In this document: piece after piece, positions 7,507 to 15,500 of the stretch
How positions within the stretch are numbered: the first letter of the stretch is position 1
Layout: every line of letters starts with the position of its first letter
Assembly (NCBI RefSeq): GCF_023370775.1
Contig: NZ_JAMCCQ010000001.1
Coordinates: forward strand, 62,001 to 126,000
Source: Marivita sp. GX14005
GTDB taxonomy: Bacteria; Pseudomonadota; Alphaproteobacteria; Rhodobacterales; Rhodobacteraceae
Direction: 5' to 3'
DNA: 64,000 bases
The notes under the pieces: generated by a model
Databases searched by the model: none
Told to the model about the DNA's origin: nothing
Seen by the model: the letters and a program-made list of their open reading frames with translations, nothing else
Translations under genes and position numbers: made by a program

Positions 7507-7957
7507 GTGACACCTCCTGATTGCTTGATTGTGTGACTTTGTGCTGCATCTCGGCTTTGAGCAGCGCGATATTGCGCAGATTGGCCTTGAAGCCGGCGTC
7601 GAATAGATCACCGACGAGGGGCACCGACCCGACAAGGAAATCAATCCCGCTGTTCAGGCCCATCCGCGCCAGAACACGGCGCCGGGCACCCATGCGGTAG
7701 CCTTCGTAAAGGAAATACCCTGCGGGCAACACGGTGACCGCGTCGCCAAGTCCGGGGATGAGGCCCAGAATGGAATCCCAGCCGATGCGCAAACCGATAC
7801 CCGGAACGCGAAAGCGGCTGTCAAGCGTGGTGGCGATCCGTTCGAGCCGGGCCAGACGCTCCGCGCCATCGGGGACGGGCAATGCAGCCTGGCGCCCCGG
7901 AGCCGTCCCGCGGTTCGCGGGCTCGGATAGGCTATGTGGCTGGTGTTTGGCGGTCAT
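7490..7957 (-). CDS. DUF4112 membrane-associated protein
   Basis: A 155-residue protein with the DUF4112 pattern: RLERIATTLDSRFRVPGIGLRIGWDSILGLIPGLGDAVTVLPAGYFL and later IDFLVGSVPLVGDLFDAGFKANLRN. Two hydrophobic Gly/Pro-rich segments suggest membrane association. GAGGGA precedes the ATG at 7957. The family has no assigned biochemical role. Its place between yihY and the host-attachment gene puts it in the stress cluster. Confidence 0.8.
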   Translation of the reverse strand: MTAKHQPHSLSEPANRGTAPGRQAALPVPDGAERLARLERIATTLDSRFRVPGIGLRIGWDSILGLIPGLGDAVTVLPAGYFLYEGYRMGARRRVLARMGLNSGIDFLVGSVPLVGDLFDAGFKANLRNIALLKAEMQHKVTQSSNQEVSHARTS

Positions 7958-8001
7958 GCGTCCCTCTGCAGCGTTGCTGAGGGGTGAACGTTTGTCGCCT
8001 G

Positions 8002-8964
8002 CTAGAGTTCCGTCAAATCTTCGCCGCGAACGGGGCCCAGCGTGTCGGCCTTGACCGCGCCACGTTGTCCCATCGGGCGATCCTTGCCGATGGTGCTGTC
8101 CTTGGCCGTTTGCGCCTCCAGTTCGGCATCGAGCAGCGCGCCGATCAGCACGACAAAGGCCGAAAGCCAGAGCCAGGTGAGCAGCACGATCACCCCGCCC
8201 AGCGCGCCGAACGTCTTGTTGTAATAGCCGAAGGATTGCACATAGAGGCTGAAACCATAGCTGCTCGCCACCCAAAGCGCGCAGGCCACCACCGCACCGG
8301 GCGTCAGCCAGCGCCATTTGGCCGAACGGCGATCCGGCCCGTAGCGGTAGAGGATGTTGATCCCCGCAACCCCCATGACGAAGAGGACCGGCCAGCGCAT
8401 GAGCATCACAGCATCGTCGATATGCCCCGATTCGTCGAAGACCGCCGCAAGTATCGGGATGGCCGCGACGATCAGGATCGCTAGGATCAGCACCGCGATC
8501 AGGCACATCGTCAGGACGATGGTCAGGAACTTGACCTTGAAGAAATTGCGCTTTTCCCGCTCCCCATAGATGATGTTCAGCCCAGCGATCAGCGTCGCGA
8601 CCGCGCGCGAGGCGGAATAAAGCGTCACGCTGATGGCAAGGAGCGCGGCGAAGCTCAGCGTCGAGTTGTCGGCATTGGCCACCTCCTCAAGCTGGTCCCA
8701 GACGATCTGCGCAGCCGCCGGCGGCAGCATCGCCGCGATCGCCTCGCTGTTGTCGATCAGCATGGACGGCTCGAGGAACACCCCGGCGAAGGCCACGGCA
8801 GCGGTGATCGCCGGAAAGAGCGAGAGCAGACCGTAGAACGCGATTCCGGCGGCAATGACACCGAGGTTCTGCGAAAATTGCTTGTACCACATGCGCATGG
8901 CCACATCGAGCAGCCCCTTGAGCGGTATGTGACTGGGATGGGTTGCGTCGCGTCCCCGGCTCAT
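8002..8964 (-). CDS. YihY/BrkB family inner-membrane protein
   Basis: A 320-residue protein with about six membrane segments and the YihY/BrkB landmarks: NLGVIAAGIAFYGLLSLFPAITA near the N-terminus and GGVIVLLTWLWLSAFVVLIGALLDAELE near the C-terminus. Such proteins were once called RNase BN; the role is now considered unknown, possibly envelope related. I chose the ATG at 8964 with AAGAGA upstream over a TTG at 8970. It follows the phospholipase D-like gene by 58 bases. Confidence 0.85.
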   Translation of the reverse strand: MSRGRDATHPSHIPLKGLLDVAMRMWYKQFSQNLGVIAAGIAFYGLLSLFPAITAAVAFAGVFLEPSMLIDNSEAIAAMLPPAAAQIVWDQLEEVANADNSTLSFAALLAISVTLYSASRAVATLIAGLNIIYGEREKRNFFKVKFLTIVLTMCLIAVLILAILIVAAIPILAAVFDESGHIDDAVMLMRWPVLFVMGVAGINILYRYGPDRRSAKWRWLTPGAVVACALWVASSYGFSLYVQSFGYYNKTFGALGGVIVLLTWLWLSAFVVLIGALLDAELEAQTAKDSTIGKDRPMGQRGAVKADTLGPVRGEDLTEL

Positions 8965-9022
8965 CGGCAATCTCTTTCTTGGACGGGGGTCTGCGCCCCG
9001 CCGTTTTTGACCTGGACGCGCG

Positions 9023-10534
9023 TCAGACGATGTCTTCGGTCACGCCGGGCAAAGGTTGTGCTGTCGCCGAAAGGGTATCGGGATCGTGGGGGACAAGAAA
9101 CCCCGTTCGCGTCTCGGGCAGCCGCACACCGTTCCTCGCGACTTTTTCGGCCCAGAGCGGCTGCAGCGTTTCGGGATCGCACATTTCGGGCGGCAGGGGA
9201 TCGAACCACCAGTGATCGAGGATCTTGCGCCGCACGATCCCCATTCTGTCCGGCGCGGTGATCTCCACCGCCGCTTCGGTGTCCCACCGCAGCGACCGCC
9301 CGTTCAGATTGCCCGATCCAATGAGCGCGTAATCGTCGTCGCGGATGAGAACCTTGTTGTGAACATAGACGATGGGTGAGCCGGACAGCACCGGCAAACC
9401 CTCGCGCGCGGCCATCACGGGCCGCACGGGCGAGGCGATGGTGGCCCTGTCGCCGAAGCCTTCGCGAATGACATGGAGCGCGTCGCGTTGCAGCGCCATG
9501 CCATAGCGCACATCGAGGCTGTGGGACGTCTGGAACGCCGCGTCCTCCGGCAGCGCGGGCAAGATCATCACCAGTCGCAGATCGCCGTTTCGGCTGGCTG
9601 CCTCGGCCAAAGCGTCCGCGATGACGCCGGAGCGCATGAACTGCGTCTCGATATGGATCAGGTGCCGCGCCTTGCGGAACGCCGCTAGATGCGCTTCCTC
9701 GATCTCGCGCAGCACCGTGCGCGGCGACAGGAACGGAAATTGCAGGCGTCGCGGCGCGGACAGGGTGCGCTTGATATGGCGCAGCTTCGGCGGGCGTTTG
9801 ACGCCTTCGGTCACGGCAAGAAAGGTTTCCAGATGCTCCTTTGCCTCCAGCGGCTCCGGTCCGCCGCGAATCAGGACCTGAACGTCGGACCAGGTCTGAT
9901 CGGCGGGCCGTGCGTGATCCGTCGTATCGAAGCGCCGCTCGTTCAGATCGAGCCCGCCGATGAACAGCGTCTCGCCGTCGATGACCGCGAGTTTCTGATG
10001 ATGCGTCGCGGTTCGGAACTGCGGCGCCTCTCCTTCATTGAGCCGCACCGCCTGACGCGACAGCCGCGCCTCATCGAGCCGTCGCAAACGGCTCGACTTC
10101 AGCTTGAGCGCAACCGGCAACAACGCGATCCAGGGCAACGCGCCCGCTCTCGCGGAATGAAGCGCGGCGCGCACCGTGATCTGCCCTGCCGGGGCCTCCG
10201 TGATCTCGGCCAGCGCAACGCCCTGCCGCACCGTTTGCCATGACAATTCATGCAGCGAGGTTCCGACGACCGGATCGAAATCGCTGACCACCAGCCTAAG
10301 CTTCACGCCCCGCCCAACGACATGGGCGAGCAGATCGAACCAGTCGTCACCGATGGCGCGCGCATCCAGGCTACGCAACTTCGTGCGCAAATCGAATATG
10401 CGAAACGAGGCGTGAATTTCGGACCGCGCGTGCAAAACGGCCCGCTCGAATGCGGGCCACGTTTCGTCTGCGGTGATCAGAACGTCGAAATCGGGGAGCG
10501 TTCCGACGGTCCGTTCGGAATCAGGATCGAGCAA
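9023..10534 (-). CDS. Phospholipase D / cardiolipin synthase-like protein
   Basis: A 503-residue protein with two HKD motifs, HHQKLAVIDGETLFIGGLDL (about 178) and VHNKVLIRDDDYALIGSGNLN (about 395), the bipartite active site of the PLD superfamily. There is no N-terminal membrane segment, unlike classical ClsA, so it resembles soluble PLD-like phosphatidyltransferases or hydrolases. The start appears to be TTG at 10534 with AAGAAGG upstream. It lies 38 bases downstream of ecfG and is probably co-transcribed, giving stress-linked lipid remodelling as a likely role. Confidence 0.85.
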   Translation of the reverse strand: MLDPDSERTVGTLPDFDVLITADETWPAFERAVLHARSEIHASFRIFDLRTKLRSLDARAIGDDWFDLLAHVVGRGVKLRLVVSDFDPVVGTSLHELSWQTVRQGVALAEITEAPAGQITVRAALHSARAGALPWIALLPVALKLKSSRLRRLDEARLSRQAVRLNEGEAPQFRTATHHQKLAVIDGETLFIGGLDLNERRFDTTDHARPADQTWSDVQVLIRGGPEPLEAKEHLETFLAVTEGVKRPPKLRHIKRTLSAPRRLQFPFLSPRTVLREIEEAHLAAFRKARHLIHIETQFMRSGVIADALAEAASRNGDLRLVMILPALPEDAAFQTSHSLDVRYGMALQRDALHVIREGFGDRATIASPVRPVMAAREGLPVLSGSPIVYVHNKVLIRDDDYALIGSGNLNGRSLRWDTEAAVEITAPDRMGIVRRKILDHWWFDPLPPEMCDPETLQPLWAEKVARNGVRLPETRTGFLVPHDPDTLSATAQPLPGVTEDIV

Positions 10535-10572
10535 TTCGAGGCCTTCTTGGGTCTGCGCGTCGCGCGATTCAC

Positions 10573-11121
10573 CTACGCGACGCTTTTCTGTTTGCCGACA
10601 ATACCGCTGGTGACGATATCGGTGGCTTCCATCACTTCATCGTCATCGAGTTGCATCAACACCGCCAATTGCCGCCGCGCGCGATTCACTCGGCTCTTGA
10701 TCGTGCCGACCGCAACGCCGCAGGTCTGGGCGGCTTCCTCATAGGAGAACCCGCCTGCGCCAACAAGAACAAGCGCCTCGCGCTGCTCGGCGTTGAGCTG
10801 ATCGAATGCCTTGTTGAAATCGCGCATCTGCAAGCGCCCGTCGTGATCGGGCTTCTGCGCAAGCGATGCGGACATTTCCCCATCCACGTCCGCAACCTCG
10901 CGCCGCGCCTTGCGGTGATGCGAGTAATAGGTGTTGCGCAAGATGGTAAAGAGCCACGCGCGCATATTCGTTCCCGGCTGATAGGACTCGATCTTCGTCC
11001 ACGCCTTGACGAGCGCATCCTGCACCATGTCATCGGCAAGCGCTGAGTTCCTCGTAAGGCTCATGGCAAAGGCACGCATCGCGCCAAGATGCTCGACGAT
11101 CTCGTCGCGCGGATCAATCAT
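10573..11121 (-). CDS. ecfG: ECF sigma factor EcfG of the general stress response
   Basis: A 182-residue ECF sigma factor: region 2 (DDMVQDALVKAWTKIESY, MRAWLFTILRN) and region 4 (EQREALVLVGAGGFSYEEAAQ, then VAVGTIKSRVNRARRQL). The ATG at 11121 overlaps the end of nepR by 8 bases. Alphaproteobacterial EcfG is held by NepR and freed when phosphorylated PhyR binds NepR. The promoter upstream of nepR carries the EcfG motif, so the operon should feed back on itself. Confidence 0.93.
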   Translation of the reverse strand: MIDPRDEIVEHLGAMRAFAMSLTRNSALADDMVQDALVKAWTKIESYQPGTNMRAWLFTILRNTYYSHHRKARREVADVDGEMSASLAQKPDHDGRLQMRDFNKAFDQLNAEQREALVLVGAGGFSYEEAAQTCGVAVGTIKSRVNRARRQLAVLMQLDDDEVMEATDIVTSGIVGKQKSVA

Positions 11122-11281
11122 TCTGGTTCTCCGCCTTATGTTTCTCCGCTTCACGCAGTTGGTTCAGCAACTCGGTAAAGCGGTCCGGCACGTCCTGATT
11201 GGCGACGTCCTCATACGCACGCCGCAGGTTCGCGTCGATGGCCTGCTCCATATTTGACATTTTCTTCCGTTCCCGTTTCAT
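11114..11281 (-). CDS. nepR: NepR anti-sigma factor
   Basis: A 55-residue protein with the NepR core IDANLRRAYEDVANQDVPDRFTELLNQL, which binds EcfG or PhyR. I start at the ATG at 11281 with GAAGGA upstream; an ATG at 11260 is a close alternative. It is the first gene before ecfG and diverges from phyR, the standard alphaproteobacterial arrangement. Confidence 0.92.
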   Translation of the reverse strand: MKRERKKMSNMEQAIDANLRRAYEDVANQDVPDRFTELLNQLREAEKHKAENQND

Positions 11282-11321
11282 GTTGTCCTTCAAAATAAAC
11301 CGCACCCCCCGGCGTCCTGAT

Positions 11322-11346
11322 GGAACCTAACGCAAAACCATGCGTT
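11322..11346 (+). promoter_or_regulatory. EcfG-type promoter of phyR
   Basis: GGAAC (11322-11326), a 16-bp spacer and CGTT (11343-11346) match the published alphaproteobacterial EcfG consensus. It lies 39 bases before the phyR ATG and overlaps the opposing nepR promoter. Confidence 0.87.
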
Positions 11347-11353
11347 CGGTTCC
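11329..11353 (-). promoter_or_regulatory. EcfG-type promoter of nepR-ecfG
   Basis: On the minus strand GGAAC (11353-11349), a 16-bp spacer and CGTT (11332-11329) match the EcfG consensus 48 bases before the nepR ATG. The -35 and -10 elements interleave with those of the phyR promoter. Confidence 0.87.
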
Positions 11354-11384
11354 CGAGAAAATCAAAAAGTGGGAGTTTCACTCT

Positions 11385-12194
11385 ATGTCCACCGACCAGC
11401 CCAACGATCTGACCACCAAGGTCGGCGCCTGCCTGCCCTACCTGCGCCGTTATGCACGGGCTTTGACGGGATCGCAGGAACAGGGTGACAAATACGCCGT
11501 CGCCACGCTCGAGGCGATCCTGAGCGATACCTCCGTCTTTGACCACAACGTGTCGGACAAGGTGGCGCTTTTCAAGGTCTTCCATTCGATCTGGTCCAGT
11601 TCCGGCGCGACGTTCAGCGATGCGGAAACCGGCGTTGCGGCAAAGGCGCAGAAGCACTTGTCGAGCCTGACATCCGACACCCGCGAGGCGCTGCTGCTGC
11701 ACACGATCGAGGAATTGAGCTTCGATGAGGTGGCAAAGGTGCTGTCGGTCAGCGCCGAGGAAGCGAAGAACCTGATCGATATCGCCTATTCGGAAATGGC
11801 CAAATCGCTTTCCGGGCGCGTCATGATCATCGAGGACGAGGCGATCATCGCGATGGATCTCGAAGCCATCGTTGCCGATATGGGCCATGCGGTCACGGGC
11901 ATCGCGCGCACCAAAGATGCCGCGCTGCATCTCTACAAGACCGAAAAGCCGCATCTCATCATGTCGGATATCCAGCTTGCCGACAATTCGAGCGGCATCG
12001 ACGCGGTCAACGAGATCGTAAAGGACGATCCCGAGATTCCGGTGATCTTCATCACCGCATTCCCCGAACGACTGCTCACCGGCGAAGGGCCGGAGCCGGC
12101 GTTCCTCATCGCCAAGCCCTATACCGAGGAACAGGTCCGTTCCGCGGTCAGCCAGGCGATGTTCTTTTCCTCGACCGAGACGCTCAAGGCATAA
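11385..12194 (+). CDS. phyR: PhyR anti-anti-sigma response regulator
   Basis: A 269-residue protein. Residues ~1-135 are an EcfG-like sigma mimic (THTIEELSFDEVAKVLSVSAEEAKNLI region) and residues ~140-265 form a receiver domain with the acidic pocket (IIEDEA), phosphoacceptor Asp (IMSDIQL), Thr (FITAF) and Lys (IAKPY). Phosphorylation exposes the sigma-like part, which sequesters NepR and frees EcfG. The ATG at 11385 follows GGGAG. No sensor histidine kinase of the PhyK/HWE type is seen nearby. Confidence 0.94.
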   Translation: MSTDQPNDLTTKVGACLPYLRRYARALTGSQEQGDKYAVATLEAILSDTSVFDHNVSDKVALFKVFHSIWSSSGATFSDAETGVAAKAQKHLSSLTSDTREALLLHTIEELSFDEVAKVLSVSAEEAKNLIDIAYSEMAKSLSGRVMIIEDEAIIAMDLEAIVADMGHAVTGIARTKDAALHLYKTEKPHLIMSDIQLADNSSGIDAVNEIVKDDPEIPVIFITAFPERLLTGEGPEPAFLIAKPYTEEQVRSAVSQAMFFSSTETLKA

Positions 12195-12198
12195 CGCA

Positions 12199-12227
12199 AA
12201 AAGCCCCGCCATTCCGGCGGGGCTTTT
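12199..12227 (+). terminator. Intrinsic terminator after phyR
   Basis: An 8-bp perfect GC stem (GCCCCGCC/GGCGGGGC, loop ATTCC) is extended by AAAA on the left and TTTT on the right. The symmetry lets it act for phyR and for the leftward DUF1328 gene. Confidence 0.88.
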
Positions 12228-12250
12228 CACTCGGCGTGCAGGTCGTCGAC

Positions 12251-12415
12251 CTACTTCGAACGCATGGCGCGCACGATCAGCGCGAGCACGAAAAGCGCAA
12301 GGAACACATAGAACAGGATCTGCGCAATCCCCGCCGAGGCGGACGCGATACCGCCGAACCCGAACAGGGCGGCGATCAGGGCGATGACCAGGAAGATGAC
12401 TGCCCAGTAGAGCAT
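12251..12415 (-). CDS. DUF1328 small membrane protein (YtjA-like)
   Basis: A 54-residue protein with two membrane segments, beginning [20 protein letters not shown] and continuing [19 protein letters not shown], the DUF1328/YtjA signature. AAGGAG precedes the ATG at 12415. A minus-strand EcfG promoter lies 37 bases upstream, so it should belong to the general stress regulon. No molecular role is assigned. Confidence 0.88.
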   Translation of the reverse strand: MLYWAVIFLVIALIAALFGFGGIASASAGIAQILFYVFLALFVLALIVRAMRSK

Positions 12416-12451
12416 GTTTTACTCCTTGTTGGCCGTTAAGTCTGTCCGCTC

Positions 12452-12476
12452 AACGGAACCTGACAGGGAATGTTCC
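12452..12476 (-). promoter_or_regulatory. EcfG-type promoter of the DUF1328 gene
   Basis: On the minus strand GGAAC (12476-12472), a 16-bp spacer and CGTT (12455-12452) lie 37 bases before the DUF1328 ATG. Confidence 0.85.
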
Positions 12477-12491
12477 GACACAATTTGCCAC

Positions 12492-12516
12492 GGAACCATT
12501 GCCCCGCTCGGGCGTT
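12492..12516 (+). promoter_or_regulatory. EcfG-type promoter of the DUF883-like gene
   Basis: GGAAC (12492-12496), a 16-bp spacer and CGTT (12513-12516) lie 30 bases before the ATG at 12546. Confidence 0.85.
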
Positions 12517-12545
12517 TTGCGGTGAAACGAAAGGAGCTTCCATCC

Positions 12546-12869
12546 ATGGCCAACACCAAACCGACATCGCATGAGATCGAGACAGCGAAAGCGGGCAAAT
12601 CCGACAAAATGACCGACAAGGCGCGCGATGCCGCGGCCTCTGCTCAACAGACCGTTCGCGAAGCAGCGGCGACGGCCGAGGAGCATGTCCGCGATGCGGC
12701 TCATTCGGTGGCAGAGCGCACCTCCCACGCCGTCGATCGCGGTGCGGAGCACGCCTCGGCCCTGCAACATGAATTCGACACGATGGTGCGGCGCAATCCG
12801 ACAGCCGCCATTCTTGGAGCGGTTGGGGTCGGAATTCTCGTCGGCATGGCCCTGCGCGGGCGGGACTAG
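12546..12869 (+). CDS. DUF883-like stress protein
   Basis: A 107-residue protein: a long Ala/Glu/Lys-rich helix (about 10-75) followed by RNPTAAILGAVGVGILVGMALRGRD, a C-terminal membrane anchor like that of E. coli ElaB/YqjD (DUF883), which bind ribosomes at the membrane in stationary phase. AAAGGAG precedes the ATG and an EcfG promoter lies upstream. The stop overlaps the stop of the convergent receiver-like gene by 4 bases. Confidence 0.8.
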   Translation: MANTKPTSHEIETAKAGKSDKMTDKARDAAASAQQTVREAAATAEEHVRDAAHSVAERTSHAVDRGAEHASALQHEFDTMVRRNPTAAILGAVGVGILVGMALRGRD

Positions 12870-13231
12870 GTCTCGATCCGGAGCGGTGCCAACGCAGCGA
12901 AGATATCATCCGATGAATAGGGGCGGGTCACGAACCCCGCCCCATCCGATCTCGTCAGATCGGGAGATCCGTCGATCAGCAGCAGCGCGGTCCGCGCGGG
13001 ATCGACCGCCGCCAGAAGCGCCTCCGCCTGCCGCCCCTTCACCGAAACACCGAACACCACCAGCCGCAGCGACGCGCCGCGCCGCTTCAACGCATCGAGC
13101 GCGAGATCGAAATTGCGGACATGAAGCGCCGGGCCGTATCCTTGCAGCATCTCGTTCAGGTCATCGGCTTCAAGCACGCTGTCGGTTACGATCAGAATCG
13201 TGTAGTCCGCGTCGAGCGCCTCTGCCGTCAT
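12866..13231 (-). CDS. Receiver-like protein, degenerate response regulator
   Basis: A 121-residue single domain with response-regulator spacing: YTILIVTDSVLEADDLNEML, a mid-strand LRLVVFGVSV where the phosphoacceptor Asp should be, and FVTRPYSSDDIFAAL with the conserved Lys replaced by Arg. The apparent loss of Asp and Lys suggests a pseudo-receiver that does not take phosphate. AGGA precedes the ATG at 13231. It diverges from the Crp/Fnr gene. Confidence 0.65.
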   Translation of the reverse strand: MTAEALDADYTILIVTDSVLEADDLNEMLQGYGPALHVRNFDLALDALKRRGASLRLVVFGVSVKGRQAEALLAAVDPARTALLLIDGSPDLTRSDGAGFVTRPYSSDDIFAALAPLRIET

Positions 13232-13316
13232 CGTTGTTCCTGCAAATTGATGTCCCATCGGCGAAATGTGCCACGGCACAACCGCCAGCGCATTAAACTG
13301 TGACATAGGACCGGTG

Positions 13317-14045
13317 ATGACGACCGACTGCCGAAACTGCCCTCTACGCAAGTTCGATCTCTTCGAAGAGATGTCGGCCGATGAACTGGCCTTCACCAAT
13401 CGTTTCAAGACCGGCGAATTCACCGCACAGCCCGGGACCGAGATCCTCGCAGAAGGCGCATCCTCGACGCAGCTCTATACCGCGCTCGAAGGAATGGGGT
13501 TGCGTTACAAAACGCTTGAAGACGGCCGGCGGCAGGTGGTCGGTTTCATCCTGCCGGGCGATTTCGTCGGGTTGCAAAGCGGCGTCATGGGCGAGATGCA
13601 GCACAGCGTCGAAGCGACGACGCGCATGGTGCTTTGCGTCTTCAATCGCTCCGAATTGTGGGATCTGTTCAAATCGAACCCGCGACGCGCCTTCGATCTG
13701 ACGCATCTTGCGTCCTCCGAGGAACATGCGCTTGGAGAGGCGCTTGCCGCAGTGGGGCAGATGGATGGCACTGCCAAGGTCGCCTGGTCGCTTTTCCGGT
13801 TTTACTCACGGTTGAGCGCGCTTGGTATGAACGAGCATGACCGCGTGCCGCTTCCCTATCGCCAGCAGGACGTCGCCGATGCGATGGGTCTATCGCTGGT
13901 GCACACGAACAAGACACTTGCCAAATTGCGCGATGCCGGAGTGGCGACATGGGCCGACGACGCGCTCACCGTCCATCGCCCGAAGGAGCTTGCCGCGCTC
14001 GCCCGATCCTCCGGCTACAAACCGCGGCGACGCCCGCTGATTTGA
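13317..14045 (+). CDS. Crp/Fnr-family transcription regulator
   Basis: A 242-residue protein: an N-terminal CxxC pair (CRNCPLRK), a cyclic-nucleotide-binding fold (ILAEGASSTQLYTALEG, ILPGDFVGLQSG) and a C-terminal helix-turn-helix (PYRQQDVADAMGLSLVHTNKTLAKL). Only two N-terminal cysteines are present, so an FNR-type 4Fe-4S cluster is unlikely. I chose the ATG at 13317. The ligand is unknown; proximity to the stress locus suggests a stress or oxygen input. Confidence 0.85.
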   Translation: MTTDCRNCPLRKFDLFEEMSADELAFTNRFKTGEFTAQPGTEILAEGASSTQLYTALEGMGLRYKTLEDGRRQVVGFILPGDFVGLQSGVMGEMQHSVEATTRMVLCVFNRSELWDLFKSNPRRAFDLTHLASSEEHALGEALAAVGQMDGTAKVAWSLFRFYSRLSALGMNEHDRVPLPYRQQDVADAMGLSLVHTNKTLAKLRDAGVATWADDALTVHRPKELAALARSSGYKPRRRPLI

Positions 14046-14081
14046 CGCGCAACCATTTCGCGCGTTTCGCGTTTGCCTGAA

Positions 14082-15401
14082 ATGGAAAACTCAGACACTT
14101 CAACCACATTCGACCTGATCGTCGTGGGCGGCGGCTCCGGCGGACTTTCGACAGCCATTCGGGCGGCAGAGCTCGGCGCCAGAACCGCACTGGTCGAACG
14201 GGACAAGATCGGCGGCACCTGCATCAATCGCGGCTGCGTGCCCAAGAAGCTCATGTGGATGCCCGCGCGCCAACGCGTGGAACACGCCAATCTATACCGC
14301 ATGGACATCACCAACGAGCCGGCGCTGAACTATGTGCAGCTTCACCGGCGCATCAAGGCGGAATCCGCCGATCTGACCGAGACTTACGAAAAGCGTCTTT
14401 CCGATGCCGGCGTGTCGCTCATTCGTGGAGAGGCCGAAATTCGCAGCGCGGATGACATACGCGTCAATGGTAAGACACTGCAGGCGGGCAAGCTGGCGCT
14501 TGCCACCGGGGCACGGCCCAAGCGGCTGGATATCGAGGGCGCGGACCTGGCCGACGTGAGCGATGACGTGTTCGAATGGACGCGCCTTCCGCGCAACCTC
14601 CTGATCGTCGGCGGCGGCTATATCGGATGCGAGTTTGCAACGATCCTGAACGCTTTTGGCGTCGAGGTCACGCTGGTCAACGATCAGGGCCAGTTGATCG
14701 ACCAGTTCATCCCCGATATCGGCCGCATGGCGCAGCACCATCTCGAAAAACAGGGTGTCGCGTTCAAATTCAACATCACGCCGGACAGGATCCGCCGATC
14801 GGACGAGGGTCTGACGACAGAATTGTCGGACGGCACCACCCTGACGACCGAACGCGTGCTCCTCTCGACCGGGCGGCAGCCAAACGTCGACAGGCTCGGT
14901 CCCATTTGCGACCGGTTCGACATCGCCGATAGCGGCGCGCTCGCGATCGATGCGCGCTTCGCCACATCCGTCGAAAACGTCCATGCCATCGGCGATTGCG
15001 CCGATCGTCTTCCGCTGACCCCGGTGGCCACGCGCGACGGCAAGACCTTTGCCGATCAGCACTTCGGAAGCGGCGCGGATCAGATCGATCTGAACAAGGT
15101 GCCATCGGCCGTCTTCGTCTGCCCCCCGGTCGCGCAAGTCGGCACGCTGCCCGACGATCTCGATCTTACGCGCAATGACGGTTTGGGAAGTGGTGTGCTG
15201 AAACCCGAGGGCGAGATTTGTCACGGCTATGCGACGCATTTCGACGACGACAGACTGTGCGGCGCGGCGCTCGTTCACGACTCGGCGCCCGACATGATCA
15301 GCCTTTTCGCCGCGCTGGTGGGCGCGCCGGATGCGCGCCGAAAACTGCGCGCCACTCCGGGGATCCATCCGACATTCGGGGAGGAACTTGTCGGGCGCTA
15401 A
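14082..15401 (+). CDS. Glutathione reductase-like flavoprotein disulfide reductase
   Basis: A 439-residue class I pyridine nucleotide-disulfide oxidoreductase: FAD motif LIVVGGGSGGLSTAIRAAELGA, redox-active CINRGCVPKK, NAD(P) motif LLIVGGGYIGCEFATIL, and IGDCAD. The C-terminal HPTFGEE corresponds to the catalytic HPTxxEE of the dimer partner. The CxxxxC spacing and GCVPKK resemble glutathione reductase rather than lipoamide dehydrogenase. A TTG at 14073 is an alternative start. An EcfG promoter for the next operon overlaps its 3' end. Confidence 0.8.
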   Translation: MENSDTSTTFDLIVVGGGSGGLSTAIRAAELGARTALVERDKIGGTCINRGCVPKKLMWMPARQRVEHANLYRMDITNEPALNYVQLHRRIKAESADLTETYEKRLSDAGVSLIRGEAEIRSADDIRVNGKTLQAGKLALATGARPKRLDIEGADLADVSDDVFEWTRLPRNLLIVGGGYIGCEFATILNAFGVEVTLVNDQGQLIDQFIPDIGRMAQHHLEKQGVAFKFNITPDRIRRSDEGLTTELSDGTTLTTERVLLSTGRQPNVDRLGPICDRFDIADSGALAIDARFATSVENVHAIGDCADRLPLTPVATRDGKTFADQHFGSGADQIDLNKVPSAVFVCPPVAQVGTLPDDLDLTRNDGLGSGVLKPEGEICHGYATHFDDDRLCGAALVHDSAPDMISLFAALVGAPDARRKLRATPGIHPTFGEELVGR

Positions 15402-15407
15402 CGCGTT
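15383..15407 (+). promoter_or_regulatory. EcfG-type promoter of the 15501-19864 operon
   Basis: GGAAC (15383-15387), a 16-bp spacer and CGTT (15404-15407) straddle the end of the reductase gene and precede the next ATG by about 94 bases. The intervening leader contains repeated GTTTGCAAA motifs. Confidence 0.82.
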
Positions 15408-15500
15408 CAGATGACGATGAGAGGGGTGGATGCCAGCGGTTTGCAAATTTGCGAACCCCGTTTGCAAACCCCGCTCCGCGACAAGACTTTGGAGCCCGAC

